NCBI GenBank assembly: GCA_017988135.1
Contig: JAGNSI010000008.1
Location: 1-33,469 of the forward strand
Source: Pseudarcicella sp.
GTDB lineage: Bacteria; Bacteroidota; Bacteroidia; Cytophagales; Spirosomataceae
Reading direction: 5' to 3'
DNA length: 33,469 nucleotides
The position numbers and the translations under genes are program-made. This document shows, one piece after another, positions 1 to 7,777 of this stretch. A model generated the notes under the pieces. It was given only the letters and a program-made list of their open reading frames with translations, was not told where the DNA came from and searched no databases. Each line of letters opens with the position of its first letter. Position 1 is the first letter of the stretch.

Positions 1-175
1 GTTTTATCGTGTGGATAAAGCTAGAAGTAGAAGCGATGGCAGCACTGGTCTTGGTTTGGCTATTGTTAAGCATATTGTAAATGCTCATCAATCTAAAATA
101 TTTGTTACTTCTGAATTAGGCAAAGGAACGATTTTCTCTTTTAAGCTAGAAAATGTTAATAACTCAGTTATATAA
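1..175 (+). CDS. Sensor histidine kinase, C-terminal fragment
   Basis: This is the last 57 codons of a gene that begins before the window; the reading frame starts at base 2 and ends with TAA at 173-175. The fragment contains the G2 nucleotide-binding box of a HATPase_c domain ([14 protein letters not shown]), followed by the final beta strands typical of PhoR/BaeS-type kinases ([10 protein letters not shown]). Such kinases autophosphorylate a histidine and pass the phosphate to a response regulator, which is usually encoded next door and here would lie upstream, outside the window. The sensor domain and the phospho-accepting histidine cannot be seen, so the signal is unknown. A perfect DnaA-box word lies inside it at 10-18. 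Confidence 0.85.
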   Translation, partial: FYRVDKARSRSDGSTGLGLAIVKHIVNAHQSKIFVTSELGKGTIFSFKLENVNNSVI

Positions 176-184
176 TTCAAGTTG

Positions 185-206
185 TATTTAATATTAAATA
201 TTTTTT
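185..206 (+). terminator. Possible weak terminator of the histidine kinase gene
   Basis: A 16-bp perfect A/T palindrome (TATTTAATATTAAATA, 185-200) starts 10 nt after the kinase stop codon and is followed by six T. It could act as a weak intrinsic terminator. The stem has no G or C, so chance in this AT-rich DNA is a real alternative. Confidence 0.3.
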
Positions 207-396
207 CTGTTTTAGAATTGTTTTTATTCTTTCTGTGAGCATAGCATATTCTCTAAATCTATTATTGTTTTTAAGCCCTGTAGTTATAAAATTCAATTTA
301 TAGAACTATTTTTCTTTTATAACTTCATTTAAATTGTTTTTTCACTATCATTTTTGATTACTCTATCTTATTCAGTTTTTTCAGAACTTGTCTAGT

Positions 397-405
397 TGTG
401 GATAA
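397..405 (-). promoter_or_regulatory. Perfect DnaA box (intergenic)
   Basis: The plus strand reads TGTGGATAA, which is TTATCCACA on the minus strand, the exact classical DnaA box. It is one of ten such words in the first 16.6 kb and lies in the longest noncoding stretch of the window. Binding is inferred from sequence only. Confidence 0.45.
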
Positions 406-775
406 ATTATTATTCTACCTATTTCCTTCTATTTAATGCTTCAATTTTCTCTTTTATAATTTTTCATCCACATTAAAATTTTAATAAGTAAAAATTTTGT
501 CATTTATTTATTTATATTTTTTCTTTTTTAGTTTTTATTTTATCATAATACTAAATTCCTGTCTTAAGCTCCTTCTTTTTATTGTGTTGTTTTAGTTAAA
601 TTTTATTACTATTTCTATTTTAAATTTAACTAAAGGTATATTAACGTCTCACAATAGTGGTAATTCTATATTATTTACTTTAATAATTATATTTTTAAAA
701 TTATTTTCTACAATATTTGTTCAAACGTTTTAGCACTTATTAACAATTTTTTTAAATAATAAAATAACAAAAACA

Positions 776-2176
776 ATGAACAATTCTTATCTATTATTAG
801 CCTTTGCGGCTTCTACAGTTTTTTTTGGTTGTGAAAAAACTAATTTACAAGTTGATGACAGTAGCAATTCAAGCCGAACTAGTGCAGTTGCTTCAATAAA
901 TCTTAATGCAGGCACTTTGAAACAGAAAGTAGAAATTATTGGCGGAGACATGGAGCGTTCTGCAGGTTTTCTTAACAGTGCTTCAAATGCCGATGATATT
1001 GTAAAATGGTGCTATGTCGACACCAAATTTAATGCTTGTCGAGTAGCTATAAACAAAAAACAAGAGTTGGTAGAAGGGACACCTACTTTGAGTATTTATG
1101 ACAAGCAAATAGTTTCAATGCAAAAAATTAAGGCAGCCAATGCTAATGTGAAGTTTTGGGCAACATTGGTAACCGACTATGCCGGTTATGGTACTGAAAA
1201 CAATTTGCCAGACTGGATTTATAGTGGTGCGGGATACAATGGCGGTTCTTACGATCCGACAAAATTGGATGCTATCAAATATGCACGTTTTATTTGTGAT
1301 TATTTAAAATTGATGAAAACTAGTGGTGTACCAATTACTTACATGTCTATTTGCAAAGAGTGGACAAGCGTTTTGAATGCCACCAATGAGAAAAAAGTAA
1401 TCGTGGAAATTATTAGATTATTAGGCACAACTGCTTATACTGGCGTTGTAAAACCAAAGTTTATCGGACCAGCAACTTATGGTGTAGGCGGTGGGAATAC
1501 TTTTTTGGCTGATGTAAAAGCTAAAGCCTTTCAGTCTTATTATGATGGATTTTCTACACATCAGTACGACAATATTGCTTATTCAAATTTATCGAGCTTT
1601 GTAAGTACGAGTGCATCTATGTCTAAAAAAGCGTATCAAGACGAAACTAGTCCAGGTGCAAATAGTGCAACTAGCGGTGCTGAGCCAAATATTGACGTAC
1701 TTTTAGATGCTTATTCAAAAAGAGCTGATATTTATCAAGCTGGAATGGCTGGAGAAATGATTTTTGAACAATGGTCAAGAGGTGTAAATACAGAAACTAG
1801 AAGTATTTATTTTAAAAGTGGTACAGCAGGCACAAGAATGCGTGGATATTATGTTAATAAAGATTTTACTAATAATGTTTTAGGCTTAAATTATGTAGGA
1901 GCTGGAATAAATAGCATGAGCAATGTAAAGGTGATGACTTTTAAAAGTGCGAGTAAAATTTATCTTTGTATTGCAAATACTGGTACAATCAATTATGATA
2001 GTACACAAATTTTGATTTACGGAAATACTATTTCAACTACTACTATTCCTAAGAAAAGATGGAGTGCCACATCTTCTTCTACAGGAGACAATAGTACGGA
2101 TAAAAGATTAACAACCAATACTTTCAATACAGATATCAAAGCTAAAACATTGACTTTTTATACAATAAGTATTTAG
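776..2176 (+). CDS. GH30-like (clan GH-A) glycoside hydrolase lipoprotein
   Basis: The 466-aa protein starts with a lipoprotein signal peptide (residues 1-18, lipobox FFGC, lipidated Cys19) and a Ser/Asn-rich linker, so it is probably anchored in the outer membrane. The body resembles GH30-type (beta/alpha)8 hydrolases: a GGDMERSAG strand near residue 57, YMSICKEW around 189-196 where Glu195 would be the acid/base, FSTHQYDN near 259, and AYQDE at 286-290 where Glu290 would be the nucleophile. A C-terminal beta-sandwich (about 385-466) fits the family. The substrate cannot be read from sequence. The gene stands alone with its own terminator. The acid/base motif is CKEW rather than the usual NEP, so family placement is tentative; a relative of GH39 or an unclassified GH-A family is possible. 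Confidence 0.6.
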   Translation: MNNSYLLLAFAASTVFFGCEKTNLQVDDSSNSSRTSAVASINLNAGTLKQKVEIIGGDMERSAGFLNSASNADDIVKWCYVDTKFNACRVAINKKQELVEGTPTLSIYDKQIVSMQKIKAANANVKFWATLVTDYAGYGTENNLPDWIYSGAGYNGGSYDPTKLDAIKYARFICDYLKLMKTSGVPITYMSICKEWTSVLNATNEKKVIVEIIRLLGTTAYTGVVKPKFIGPATYGVGGGNTFLADVKAKAFQSYYDGFSTHQYDNIAYSNLSSFVSTSASMSKKAYQDETSPGANSATSGAEPNIDVLLDAYSKRADIYQAGMAGEMIFEQWSRGVNTETRSIYFKSGTAGTRMRGYYVNKDFTNNVLGLNYVGAGINSMSNVKVMTFKSASKIYLCIANTGTINYDSTQILIYGNTISTTTIPKKRWSATSSSTGDNSTDKRLTTNTFNTDIKAKTLTFYTISI

Positions 2177-2193
2177 GTTACTTAAGTTGAAAT

Positions 2194-2229
2194 AAAAATT
2201 GCTCCTTATTTATTTGAGGAGCAATTTTT
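2194..2229. terminator. Bidirectional intrinsic terminator
   Basis: The perfect 12-bp stem AAAAATTGCTCC (2194-2205) / GGAGCAATTTTT (2218-2229) has a 12-nt loop and runs of A before and T after. It lies between the convergent GH30-like gene and the methyltransferase gene, so it can serve both strands. Confidence 0.85.
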
Positions 2230-2293
2230 ATTTAGTATAAATTGTTTTTTTGAAAACTTCCCATTGGTCTTTTATCTGATTTTGTTTGAAATG

Positions 2294-2896
2294 CTACAAC
2301 AGCCTTTTAGTGTTTGATTTATAATTTAAATAAATTGTGCCATGCTGTTTTTCCAAGAATTCTTCTTCTAAACGTATTTGAATTTGAATAATAAAGTAAG
2401 TAGCGAAACTAAGAAAAAAAGTTACAGCGTTTGGTAAAATAAGAAATAATCCAAGAACTGTCAAAATCATACCTAAAAAAATTGGGTTTCGTGAAATACT
2501 GAAAATCCCTTTTGTAACTAGTTCGGTGCTATTTTTTTCATCTATACCTATTCTCCAAGATTTACTCATTTGAACTTGGGCTACAAAAATCCAAATTAGT
2601 GCTAAATGAATGATTACTAATCCAATATAAATCAATATTTCATTTTCAAGAAATAAAATTGGTGAAGAATACTGGTATACTTTATAGCCAAATGAATAAA
2701 ATATTATTGAAATAAATAATAAAGCTATCAAAATTTTCATCAAAAATCCTATATAATCATGTGCATTGTCTCGTTTTCCAAAAGTGACTGGGTTGATTCC
2801 AGTTTGTTTGTGAGTACGATAAGAAGGCACCACAAAAGCTAAAAGTAAATAGAATACTAAATAAATGGGTAAGTATATTTTAAGAAAAGCTTCCAT
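2294..2896 (-). CDS. ICMT/PEMT-like integral membrane methyltransferase
   Basis: The 200-aa membrane protein has about four to five hydrophobic segments (roughly 5-24, 50-70, 86-107, 140-172). It carries the C-terminal signature of the isoprenylcysteine carboxyl methyltransferase / phospholipid methyltransferase superfamily: SRNP at 135-138, EEEF at 177-180 and then HGTIYLNY. These enzymes use S-adenosylmethionine on lipid-like or prenyl substrates; in bacteria the substrate is generally unknown. I chose the ATG at 2896 because the frame upstream of it runs inside the receptor gene; with this start only 4 nt separate it from the receptor stop at 2901, which implies translational coupling. It is the last gene of the DUF6660-like/receptor cassette. 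Confidence 0.75.
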   Translation of the reverse strand: MEAFLKIYLPIYLVFYLLLAFVVPSYRTHKQTGINPVTFGKRDNAHDYIGFLMKILIALLFISIIFYSFGYKVYQYSSPILFLENEILIYIGLVIIHLALIWIFVAQVQMSKSWRIGIDEKNSTELVTKGIFSISRNPIFLGMILTVLGLFLILPNAVTFFLSFATYFIIQIQIRLEEEFLEKQHGTIYLNYKSNTKRLL

Positions 2897-2900
2897 GTTT

Positions 2901-5081
2901 TTATAATTTAATTTTAATTCCTCCATTGATTGTAAAACCCTCTGTATGCGTCCAAATATCATCAAAAGTTGGGTTTGTGTTCGAGCCATTTACCACACGC
3001 TTATAGTTGCTTTGGCGTGTATCAGTAAAATTTTCAAAGTTTATAAAGACTGAATATTTTTTTAAGAAAAACTTTTCAGCCATAAAACCAAATTCCCAAA
3101 ATGCAGGCGACTGATTTCCATTGTATAAAAATTGCTTCCCAGTTGAATAGCCTTCCAAACCTAACTTTAGTTTATTTTCAACTTCATAAATCAAAGCCAA
3201 ATTCACCTTGTTTTTGGGTAATAATGGTAAAAATTGTTGATATCTCAAATATTCTGCCTTGGCATCTGTAAATGTATAGCCTATAAAAAGTTTCAAAGCC
3301 TCTTTGTATATAAACTTAATATTTGTTTCAAAACCCTTACTCATAACTGGATTATTAGCATTGATAAAGCTATAATTTGCTCCTTTTTGTTGCAAAATCA
3401 ACGGTTTGTTTATTTGTGTAACATAAAACATTTGATTAACGCTAAATAATAAATCGTCTGAAAAACCACCTTTATAATTTATATCAGCCGTTGCACCGAT
3501 ACTTTTTTCAGCTTCTACATTATTCAGAGCCATTACATTTTGATATTGCATAGTTTCTGTTTGTTCAGTAAAAATTGTGGGTACTTTATAGCCTAAACCG
3601 CCTCCAATTCTGCTACTCCATTGATTGTTAATTTTAAACAAAGCGGAAATTTTGGGCAAAATAAAAGTTTGATTTTTAGAAAAATTAGGGTTTGAGTATT
3701 CCACATTATCAATTCGCAATCCATTTTCTAATTTTACTTTCTCTGAAACATCCCAAGTATGTTGAATGTATGAGCCTACTGTAAAAGATTTTGAATTAAG
3801 CGTTGAGCTGTTTTTTTCTTCAAATTCATCAAAAATCAAGTTTGCACCTGCAATTAATGTGCTTTTATCCTTGTTCCAAACATAAGATAAATCAGTATAA
3901 GCATTGGTATTTAAACCCGAAAAGGTATAATTTGGAATACTTATTTTTCTATCAAAAAAACTAAGGCTTTGCTTAACTTTTAAACTATTTTTACCCTTAA
4001 ATTTTCTTTCAAGTTCAAATGTTGTCGTATTTCGCATAGTTTCATTTTGCTCAAAATAAGTATGGTTTGCATCAATATTGCCTTCTATTACTTTCATATC
4101 ACCACCTTTCATTTCGCCTTTTGTAAAACTATTTCCTAACATTATACTCGTTTTTGGGTTCGGATAATAGAACAATCGTGGATTGATAGTGAAATTACTA
4201 GATTTTGGTATTTCTGAAAAATCGTCTTTGTCTACATCATACGATTTTTGAAAATTGATTAAACCCAACATTGTATAGCCAAATTTCCCTTTTCGCTGTG
4301 AAGCATATCCACCCAAATTTGATTGCCCAATATTCGACTGGTTCAGTATAAAATTGTATTCGCCTTGTTCTTTTGGTGTTTTTGAAATGAAATTTACTAC
4401 TCCTGCAATTGCTCCACCACCATACAAAGTTGAAGCTGGTCCTTTGATAACTTCCACTTGTTTTAAGTCCAAAGGTGGAATTTCTAAAATACTCAAACCA
4501 CTTGCAAAATTGCCAAAATTGGGATATCCGTCTTTCAAAAGTTGGGTATATCGCCCATCTAACCCTTGCACTCTTATACTTGCGTTGCCACTTGTTGCAG
4601 AAGTTTGTTGCACTTGTAGGCCTGTACTTTCGTGCAAAACCATTGAAACATTGGCAGGTTTCATATTAGATTTTTCGTCTAATTCTTCTACATCAATGCT
4701 TTCAATTCGGGTTGGCGTGTTAGCAATAGTGCGACTTGTTCGAGTAGATTGTACAATTACTTCATCTAAACTTTCAGCTTCTTCTTTCAAAAATATTTGA
4801 ATAGTATCAGTTTCTGATATTGGGAAATTATAAAAATTGTCGACAGTTTCATAGCCAATATATGTAAATTGTAGCTGAATTTTGCCATTTGGAACGTTTA
4901 TAAACTCCAAATAGCCATTTGCATTAGTTGATGTGCCAAGTTTTGAATTGAGAATTTTTGCCGTAGCACCAATTAAAATTTCATTGGTTTTGTTATCTTT
5001 TACAACGGCTTTGAATTTATTTTGGCTGTATGTAGTCGAATACGCACACACAAGCACAAAAAGAAAAAATATTTTCTTCAT
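2901..5081 (-). CDS. TonB-dependent outer membrane receptor
   Basis: The 726-aa protein has a signal peptide (residues 1-19, ending TTYSQ), then a carboxypeptidase-regulatory-like beta-sandwich (about 22-97). A TonB-box-like DEVIV follows at 106-110, then a plug domain (about 115-235, with RVQGLDGRYTQLLKDG and EVIKGPASTLYGGGAIAGVV), and a beta-barrel to the C-terminal strand GGIKIKL. Such receptors import bound metals or small ligands using TonB-ExbBD energy. No SusD partner is present, which argues against a polysaccharide utilization locus. The upstream His/Cys-rich secreted protein suggests a metal-related ligand (inference). The next gene downstream begins 4 nt after its stop. Confidence 0.9.
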   Translation of the reverse strand: MKKIFFLFVLVCAYSTTYSQNKFKAVVKDNKTNEILIGATAKILNSKLGTSTNANGYLEFINVPNGKIQLQFTYIGYETVDNFYNFPISETDTIQIFLKEEAESLDEVIVQSTRTSRTIANTPTRIESIDVEELDEKSNMKPANVSMVLHESTGLQVQQTSATSGNASIRVQGLDGRYTQLLKDGYPNFGNFASGLSILEIPPLDLKQVEVIKGPASTLYGGGAIAGVVNFISKTPKEQGEYNFILNQSNIGQSNLGGYASQRKGKFGYTMLGLINFQKSYDVDKDDFSEIPKSSNFTINPRLFYYPNPKTSIMLGNSFTKGEMKGGDMKVIEGNIDANHTYFEQNETMRNTTTFELERKFKGKNSLKVKQSLSFFDRKISIPNYTFSGLNTNAYTDLSYVWNKDKSTLIAGANLIFDEFEEKNSSTLNSKSFTVGSYIQHTWDVSEKVKLENGLRIDNVEYSNPNFSKNQTFILPKISALFKINNQWSSRIGGGLGYKVPTIFTEQTETMQYQNVMALNNVEAEKSIGATADINYKGGFSDDLLFSVNQMFYVTQINKPLILQQKGANYSFINANNPVMSKGFETNIKFIYKEALKLFIGYTFTDAKAEYLRYQQFLPLLPKNKVNLALIYEVENKLKLGLEGYSTGKQFLYNGNQSPAFWEFGFMAEKFFLKKYSVFINFENFTDTRQSNYKRVVNGSNTNPTFDDIWTHTEGFTINGGIKIKL

Positions 5082-5174
5082 TTTATGAAAATTAGTTTAA
5101 TAAAAATAAAATAGACGCTTTTTTACACTCCTAATGTTTGGGAGAATTATAAAAAACAGTGAAAATGTATTTTA

Positions 5175-5501
5175 TTAACTAATCTTTGGCGGTTGCCAGA
5201 TTTTAGAAGAAATATTTTGTTTGTAGAAAAACGAGTAAACTGTTTTAAGTTTTTCATTATCTAAAACGACAACATTTTCTTTGGATGACAAAAAAGGTGT
5301 TTGTATTTGAAAAAAATACACGCCACAACAAGTACAAATACAAAAAGGTGTACATTGATCTGTTTCGTGGGTATGGTTATTGTGACTGTCTGTTTGAGAA
5401 ATTATTGTTTTTGATATGTCATAACATTCAACGCTTTCGTTGCACGGTAGCACCGAAAGTATAAGTAGAAAGATTGAAAATATAAAACAAAAAAATTTCA
5501 T
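5175..5501 (-). CDS. Small secreted His/Cys-rich protein (DUF6660-like)
   Basis: The 108-aa protein has a hydrophobic N-terminal export signal (about residues 3-19), then a His cluster (HNNHTH, 40-45) and directly after it CTPFCICTCCG (50-60) with five cysteines. This matches, from memory, a Bacteroidota family of unknown function (DUF6660) seen beside TonB-dependent receptors and heavy-metal genes. The dense His and Cys ligands suggest a periplasmic or surface metal-binding peptide, perhaps for copper or zinc; this is inference. The tail (61-108) has no recognizable motif. No standard lipobox is seen, since Pro precedes Cys20. It is the first gene of the cassette, 93 nt before the receptor start, and lies behind a promoter overlapped by a perfect inverted repeat. 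Confidence 0.65.
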   Translation of the reverse strand: MKFFCFIFSIFLLILSVLPCNESVECYDISKTIISQTDSHNNHTHETDQCTPFCICTCCGVYFFQIQTPFLSSKENVVVLDNEKLKTVYSFFYKQNISSKIWQPPKIS

Positions 5502-5604
5502 GTTGTAATTTGGTGAAATAATTTGAATTTATTCACTTTTTTTGTCGAGAGATTTAGTTTTTGAAAATTGATATGCTCTCTTCATGCTGAGTACAAACAT
5601 GGCT

Positions 5605-5638
5605 CAAAAATAGCATTTTTTGGGCTTGCGTCACCCAA
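5605..5638 (-). promoter_or_regulatory. Promoter of the His/Cys protein-TonB receptor operon
   Basis: On the minus strand the -7 element TATTTTTG lies at 5605-5612, and a TTG (-33) at 5636-5638 is 23 nt upstream, slightly long for the Bacteroidota consensus. The expected transcript would start near 5598 and have a leader of about 97 nt. The -33 TTG falls in the 6-nt centre of the palindrome at 5627-5650. Confidence 0.45.
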
Positions 5639-5650
5639 ATCGGTGACGCA
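5627..5650. promoter_or_regulatory. Perfect inverted repeat, candidate operator
   Basis: The arms TGCGTCACC (5627-5635) and GGTGACGCA (5642-5650) are perfect complements around the 6-nt spacer CAAATC. An outer pair, GCATTTT (5613-5619) and AAAATGC (5652-5658), extends it. No T run follows on either strand, so it does not look like a terminator. Its place on the -33 region of the cassette promoter fits a repressor or activator site. A competing hairpin TTTGGG (5619-5624) / CCCAAA (5634-5639) overlaps it. Confidence 0.6.
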
Positions 5651-5715
5651 TAAAATGCAATTAATTGATTTACAGTCGATTAACAAAATTTAATTTATAG
5701 GGTGTCAAAGTCAGG

Positions 5716-5747
5716 AAAAAGTAGTAAGCTATTGTTTACTACTTTTT
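5716..5747. terminator. Intrinsic terminator downstream of umuC
   Basis: The perfect 12-bp stem AAAAAGTAGTAA (5716-5727) / TTACTACTTTTT (5736-5747) has an 8-nt loop and T runs on both strands. It lies about 155 nt past the umuC stop and before the promoter of the next minus-strand operon, so it should isolate the two units. Confidence 0.8.
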
Positions 5748-5901
5748 TTATAAGTTTCTCTTTTTTCTGCAAACTTTATATTTTTTAGATATATTACAAA
5801 TTGTGTAAACTTTACCCTGTTGTTGTTACTAGGTTTAAACGAGCTAGAATAATGTTAATAACTTTATAACTATTTCAATATAAGTTATATAAGTATTTTT
5901 T

Positions 5902-7161
5902 TTAAACATTTATACTAATAATATCGTTTAAATTGGTGGTATATCGGGGCGATAAATTTTCTTGTTTCATTTTCCATATTCGTTTTATGTCTTGTGAGCC
6001 TAAACGAATTTTTTGTTGTCCGTAGCTTTTATTTAGCTTATCGATTGCTTGCATTAGTGGTATGTGCTTGGTATCTCGATTTTCAAAAAGTGAAATTTGT
6101 TGCGTTTCTTCTGATGTGAAATCTTGAACTATTACGCCTGCTTTTTTGTAATGAAATCCTTTCATGAATATCTTTTGCAGTGCCAAGTTTGCAAATTTTG
6201 ATAATTCGATACTTGAATTTGTAGCAAATGGCAATTGAATTACAATATTTCTACTGTATTGAGGTAAGTCTTTTCGGTGTCTATTGGTTTGAATAAAAAC
6301 CATTAAAGAATTGCAACAAGATTTTTGTTTGCGTAGTTTTTCTGCACACGATACCGAAAATGTAGCAACACGTTCTTGTAATTGCTCTAATTCGGTATAA
6401 TTGGTTTCAAAAGTTCGTGTTGTTGCTATGTTTTTTTTGAGTTGAGCTTCTTCTAAATCTAAAGTTGGAATGCCTTGTAAGTCATATTTTAATCTAAGAC
6501 CAACAATTGCCAAATTTTTTTTTATCCACATATCGTTCAATTCTGTGAATTCATAAGCTGTTTTTACATTTATTGCATTTAATTTTTTGGCGTGTTGCCT
6601 GCCAATTCCCCAAATATCTTCAACTTTCAACCATTTCAGGGCTTTTATACGTTTTTCTTCACTGTCGATGATATATGTTCCTTTGGTTTCAATTGGAAAT
6701 TTTTTGGCAATTCGGTTAGCTAATTTTGCTAGTGCTTTTGTAGGCGCTATGCCTATGCTTATAGGGATTCCTGTCCATTTTATTACTTTTTTACCTATTT
6801 CTTCGCCATAATTTTGAAGGTTAAAAAAATCGAAGCCATTAAATTTCAAAAATGCTTCGTCTATACTGTAGATTTCAATATCTGGACTAAATTCTGAAAG
6901 AATAGACATTACTCTGTTGCTCATATCTCCATACAAAGCAAAATTTGCCGAAAATACTTGCACATGGTGTTGTTTGAAAAATTTTTCGTACTCAAATGCT
7001 GGTGCACCCATTGGAATACCGATTTTTTTGGCTTCATTACTTCTTGCAATTACACAACCGTCATTGTTAGACAAAACAACTATTGGTTTTCCGTTCAGGT
7101 CTGGTCGGAAAACTCTTTCGCAGGATGCGTAAAAGTTATTACAGTCTATTAATGCAAACAT
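5902..7161 (-). CDS. umuC: Y-family DNA polymerase V subunit UmuC
   Basis: The 419-aa protein matches UmuC length. It has the Y-family catalytic core: LIDCNNFYASCE at the N-terminus (metal-binding Asp6), the NNDGCVIARSNEAK finger region (32-45), and the palm motif SIDEAF with Asp101 and Glu102. Little-finger and C-terminal DUF4113-type sequence follow (RLGSQDIKRIW near 382). It carries out error-prone translesion synthesis when activated by processed UmuD and RecA. The start codon abuts the umuD stop codon with no gap, so the two are translated as a coupled pair. A DnaA-box word lies inside at 6532-6540. Confidence 0.95.
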   Translation of the reverse strand: MFALIDCNNFYASCERVFRPDLNGKPIVVLSNNDGCVIARSNEAKKIGIPMGAPAFEYEKFFKQHHVQVFSANFALYGDMSNRVMSILSEFSPDIEIYSIDEAFLKFNGFDFFNLQNYGEEIGKKVIKWTGIPISIGIAPTKALAKLANRIAKKFPIETKGTYIIDSEEKRIKALKWLKVEDIWGIGRQHAKKLNAINVKTAYEFTELNDMWIKKNLAIVGLRLKYDLQGIPTLDLEEAQLKKNIATTRTFETNYTELEQLQERVATFSVSCAEKLRKQKSCCNSLMVFIQTNRHRKDLPQYSRNIVIQLPFATNSSIELSKFANLALQKIFMKGFHYKKAGVIVQDFTSEETQQISLFENRDTKHIPLMQAIDKLNKSYGQQKIRLGSQDIKRIWKMKQENLSPRYTTNLNDIISINV

Positions 7162-7611
7162 TTAAACATTTTTTATTACGTGTGTCACTACTCCCCAGAT
7201 CAAAAAATCATTGTCTTTTGTAACTATAATGGGTTGATAATCTTCATTTTCTGCAATTAACCAAATTTCATTTTTAGTGATTTTTATGCGTTTAGCTGTA
7301 AATTCACCGTCGATATAGCAAACAGATATTTTTCCATTTGTGGGCTCTAAACTTCTGTCTATTATCAGTAAATCTCCATTGTGTATACCTGCATTTTTTA
7401 GTGAATCGCCTTTTACTCGCCCATAAAAAGTTGCCGACGGATGCTTGATGAGATGTTTGTTTAGATCTATAGAAATATCAATAAAGTCTAATGCAGGCGA
7501 AGGAAAACCTGCACTTATTCCCGCTTCTACAAATGGTAAACTAAGCTCTGTTTCGGTTTCTGCCGAAAATAAGTCTATAATATTACCTGTATGTAGTTTT
7601 AAAGGTTTCAT
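7162..7611 (-). CDS. umuD: UmuD translesion polymerase subunit (S24 self-cleaving protease)
   Basis: The 149-aa protein is a LexA/UmuD-type S24 peptidase. A candidate self-cleavage bond is Ala34-Gly35 (ISAGFPSPA). The catalytic Ser70 lies in GRVKGDSL and the catalytic Lys107 in FTAKRIK. RecA-stimulated cleavage converts it to UmuD', which activates UmuC. It lacks a DNA-binding domain, so it is not LexA. It directly precedes umuC. In the 166 nt upstream I find no clear TAnnTTTG promoter and cannot identify an SOS box, because the LexA site of this lineage is unknown to me; expression by read-through from the gene upstream is possible. Confidence 0.92.
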   Translation of the reverse strand: MKPLKLHTGNIIDLFSAETETELSLPFVEAGISAGFPSPALDFIDISIDLNKHLIKHPSATFYGRVKGDSLKNAGIHNGDLLIIDRSLEPTNGKISVCYIDGEFTAKRIKITKNEIWLIAENEDYQPIIVTKDNDFLIWGVVTHVIKNV

Positions 7612-7736
7612 TTGTTGATTGTCAATTTTTTGTTAAAATCTTTATAACCTGTCGCTAGTTTTGGATTTGTATTATTAATATAACAAAAATCGAGCTTTTT
7701 ATGTTTGTGAATTTATTGAATCACAGATTTAATAAG

Positions 7737-7745
7737 TTATCCACA
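7737..7745 (+). promoter_or_regulatory. Perfect DnaA box (intergenic, upstream of umuD)
   Basis: TTATCCACA lies in the 166-nt gap between the DUF4175 gene and umuD, about 126 nt upstream of the umuD start. It could affect umuDC expression or be one of the clustered DnaA-box words; binding is not shown. Confidence 0.4.
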
Positions 7746-7777
7746 ATGAATTATGTTGAATAAAAGTTTATGCTCTA

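Larger units (their letters stand above)
176..775. other. Long AT-rich noncoding region with DnaA-box-like sites
   Basis: No convincing gene is present in these 600 nt. Base composition is strongly A/T with long T runs. It holds a perfect DnaA box on the minus strand (397-405, read TTATCCACA), and a one-mismatch box in the opposite orientation at 464-472 (TCATCCACA). The promoter of the downstream lipoprotein gene must lie here, but only a poor match to the Bacteroidota -7 element (AATATTTG just before 721) was found. Confidence 0.5.
5502..5901. other. 400-nt intergenic region between umuC and the metal-like cassette
   Basis: No gene is seen. From right to left along the minus strand it contains about 150 nt of featureless AT-rich DNA (5751-5901), the umuC terminator (5716-5747), the palindrome and promoter (5605-5658), and the roughly 97-nt leader of the His/Cys-rich protein gene. 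Confidence 0.6.

Noticed and set aside
2897-2989. A longer start for the methyltransferase gene that would overlap the receptor gene by 89 nt
   Set aside because: The extra 31 residues lie in the receptor's coding sequence and are not hydrophobic or family-like; the ATG at 2896 gives a normal 200-aa protein.
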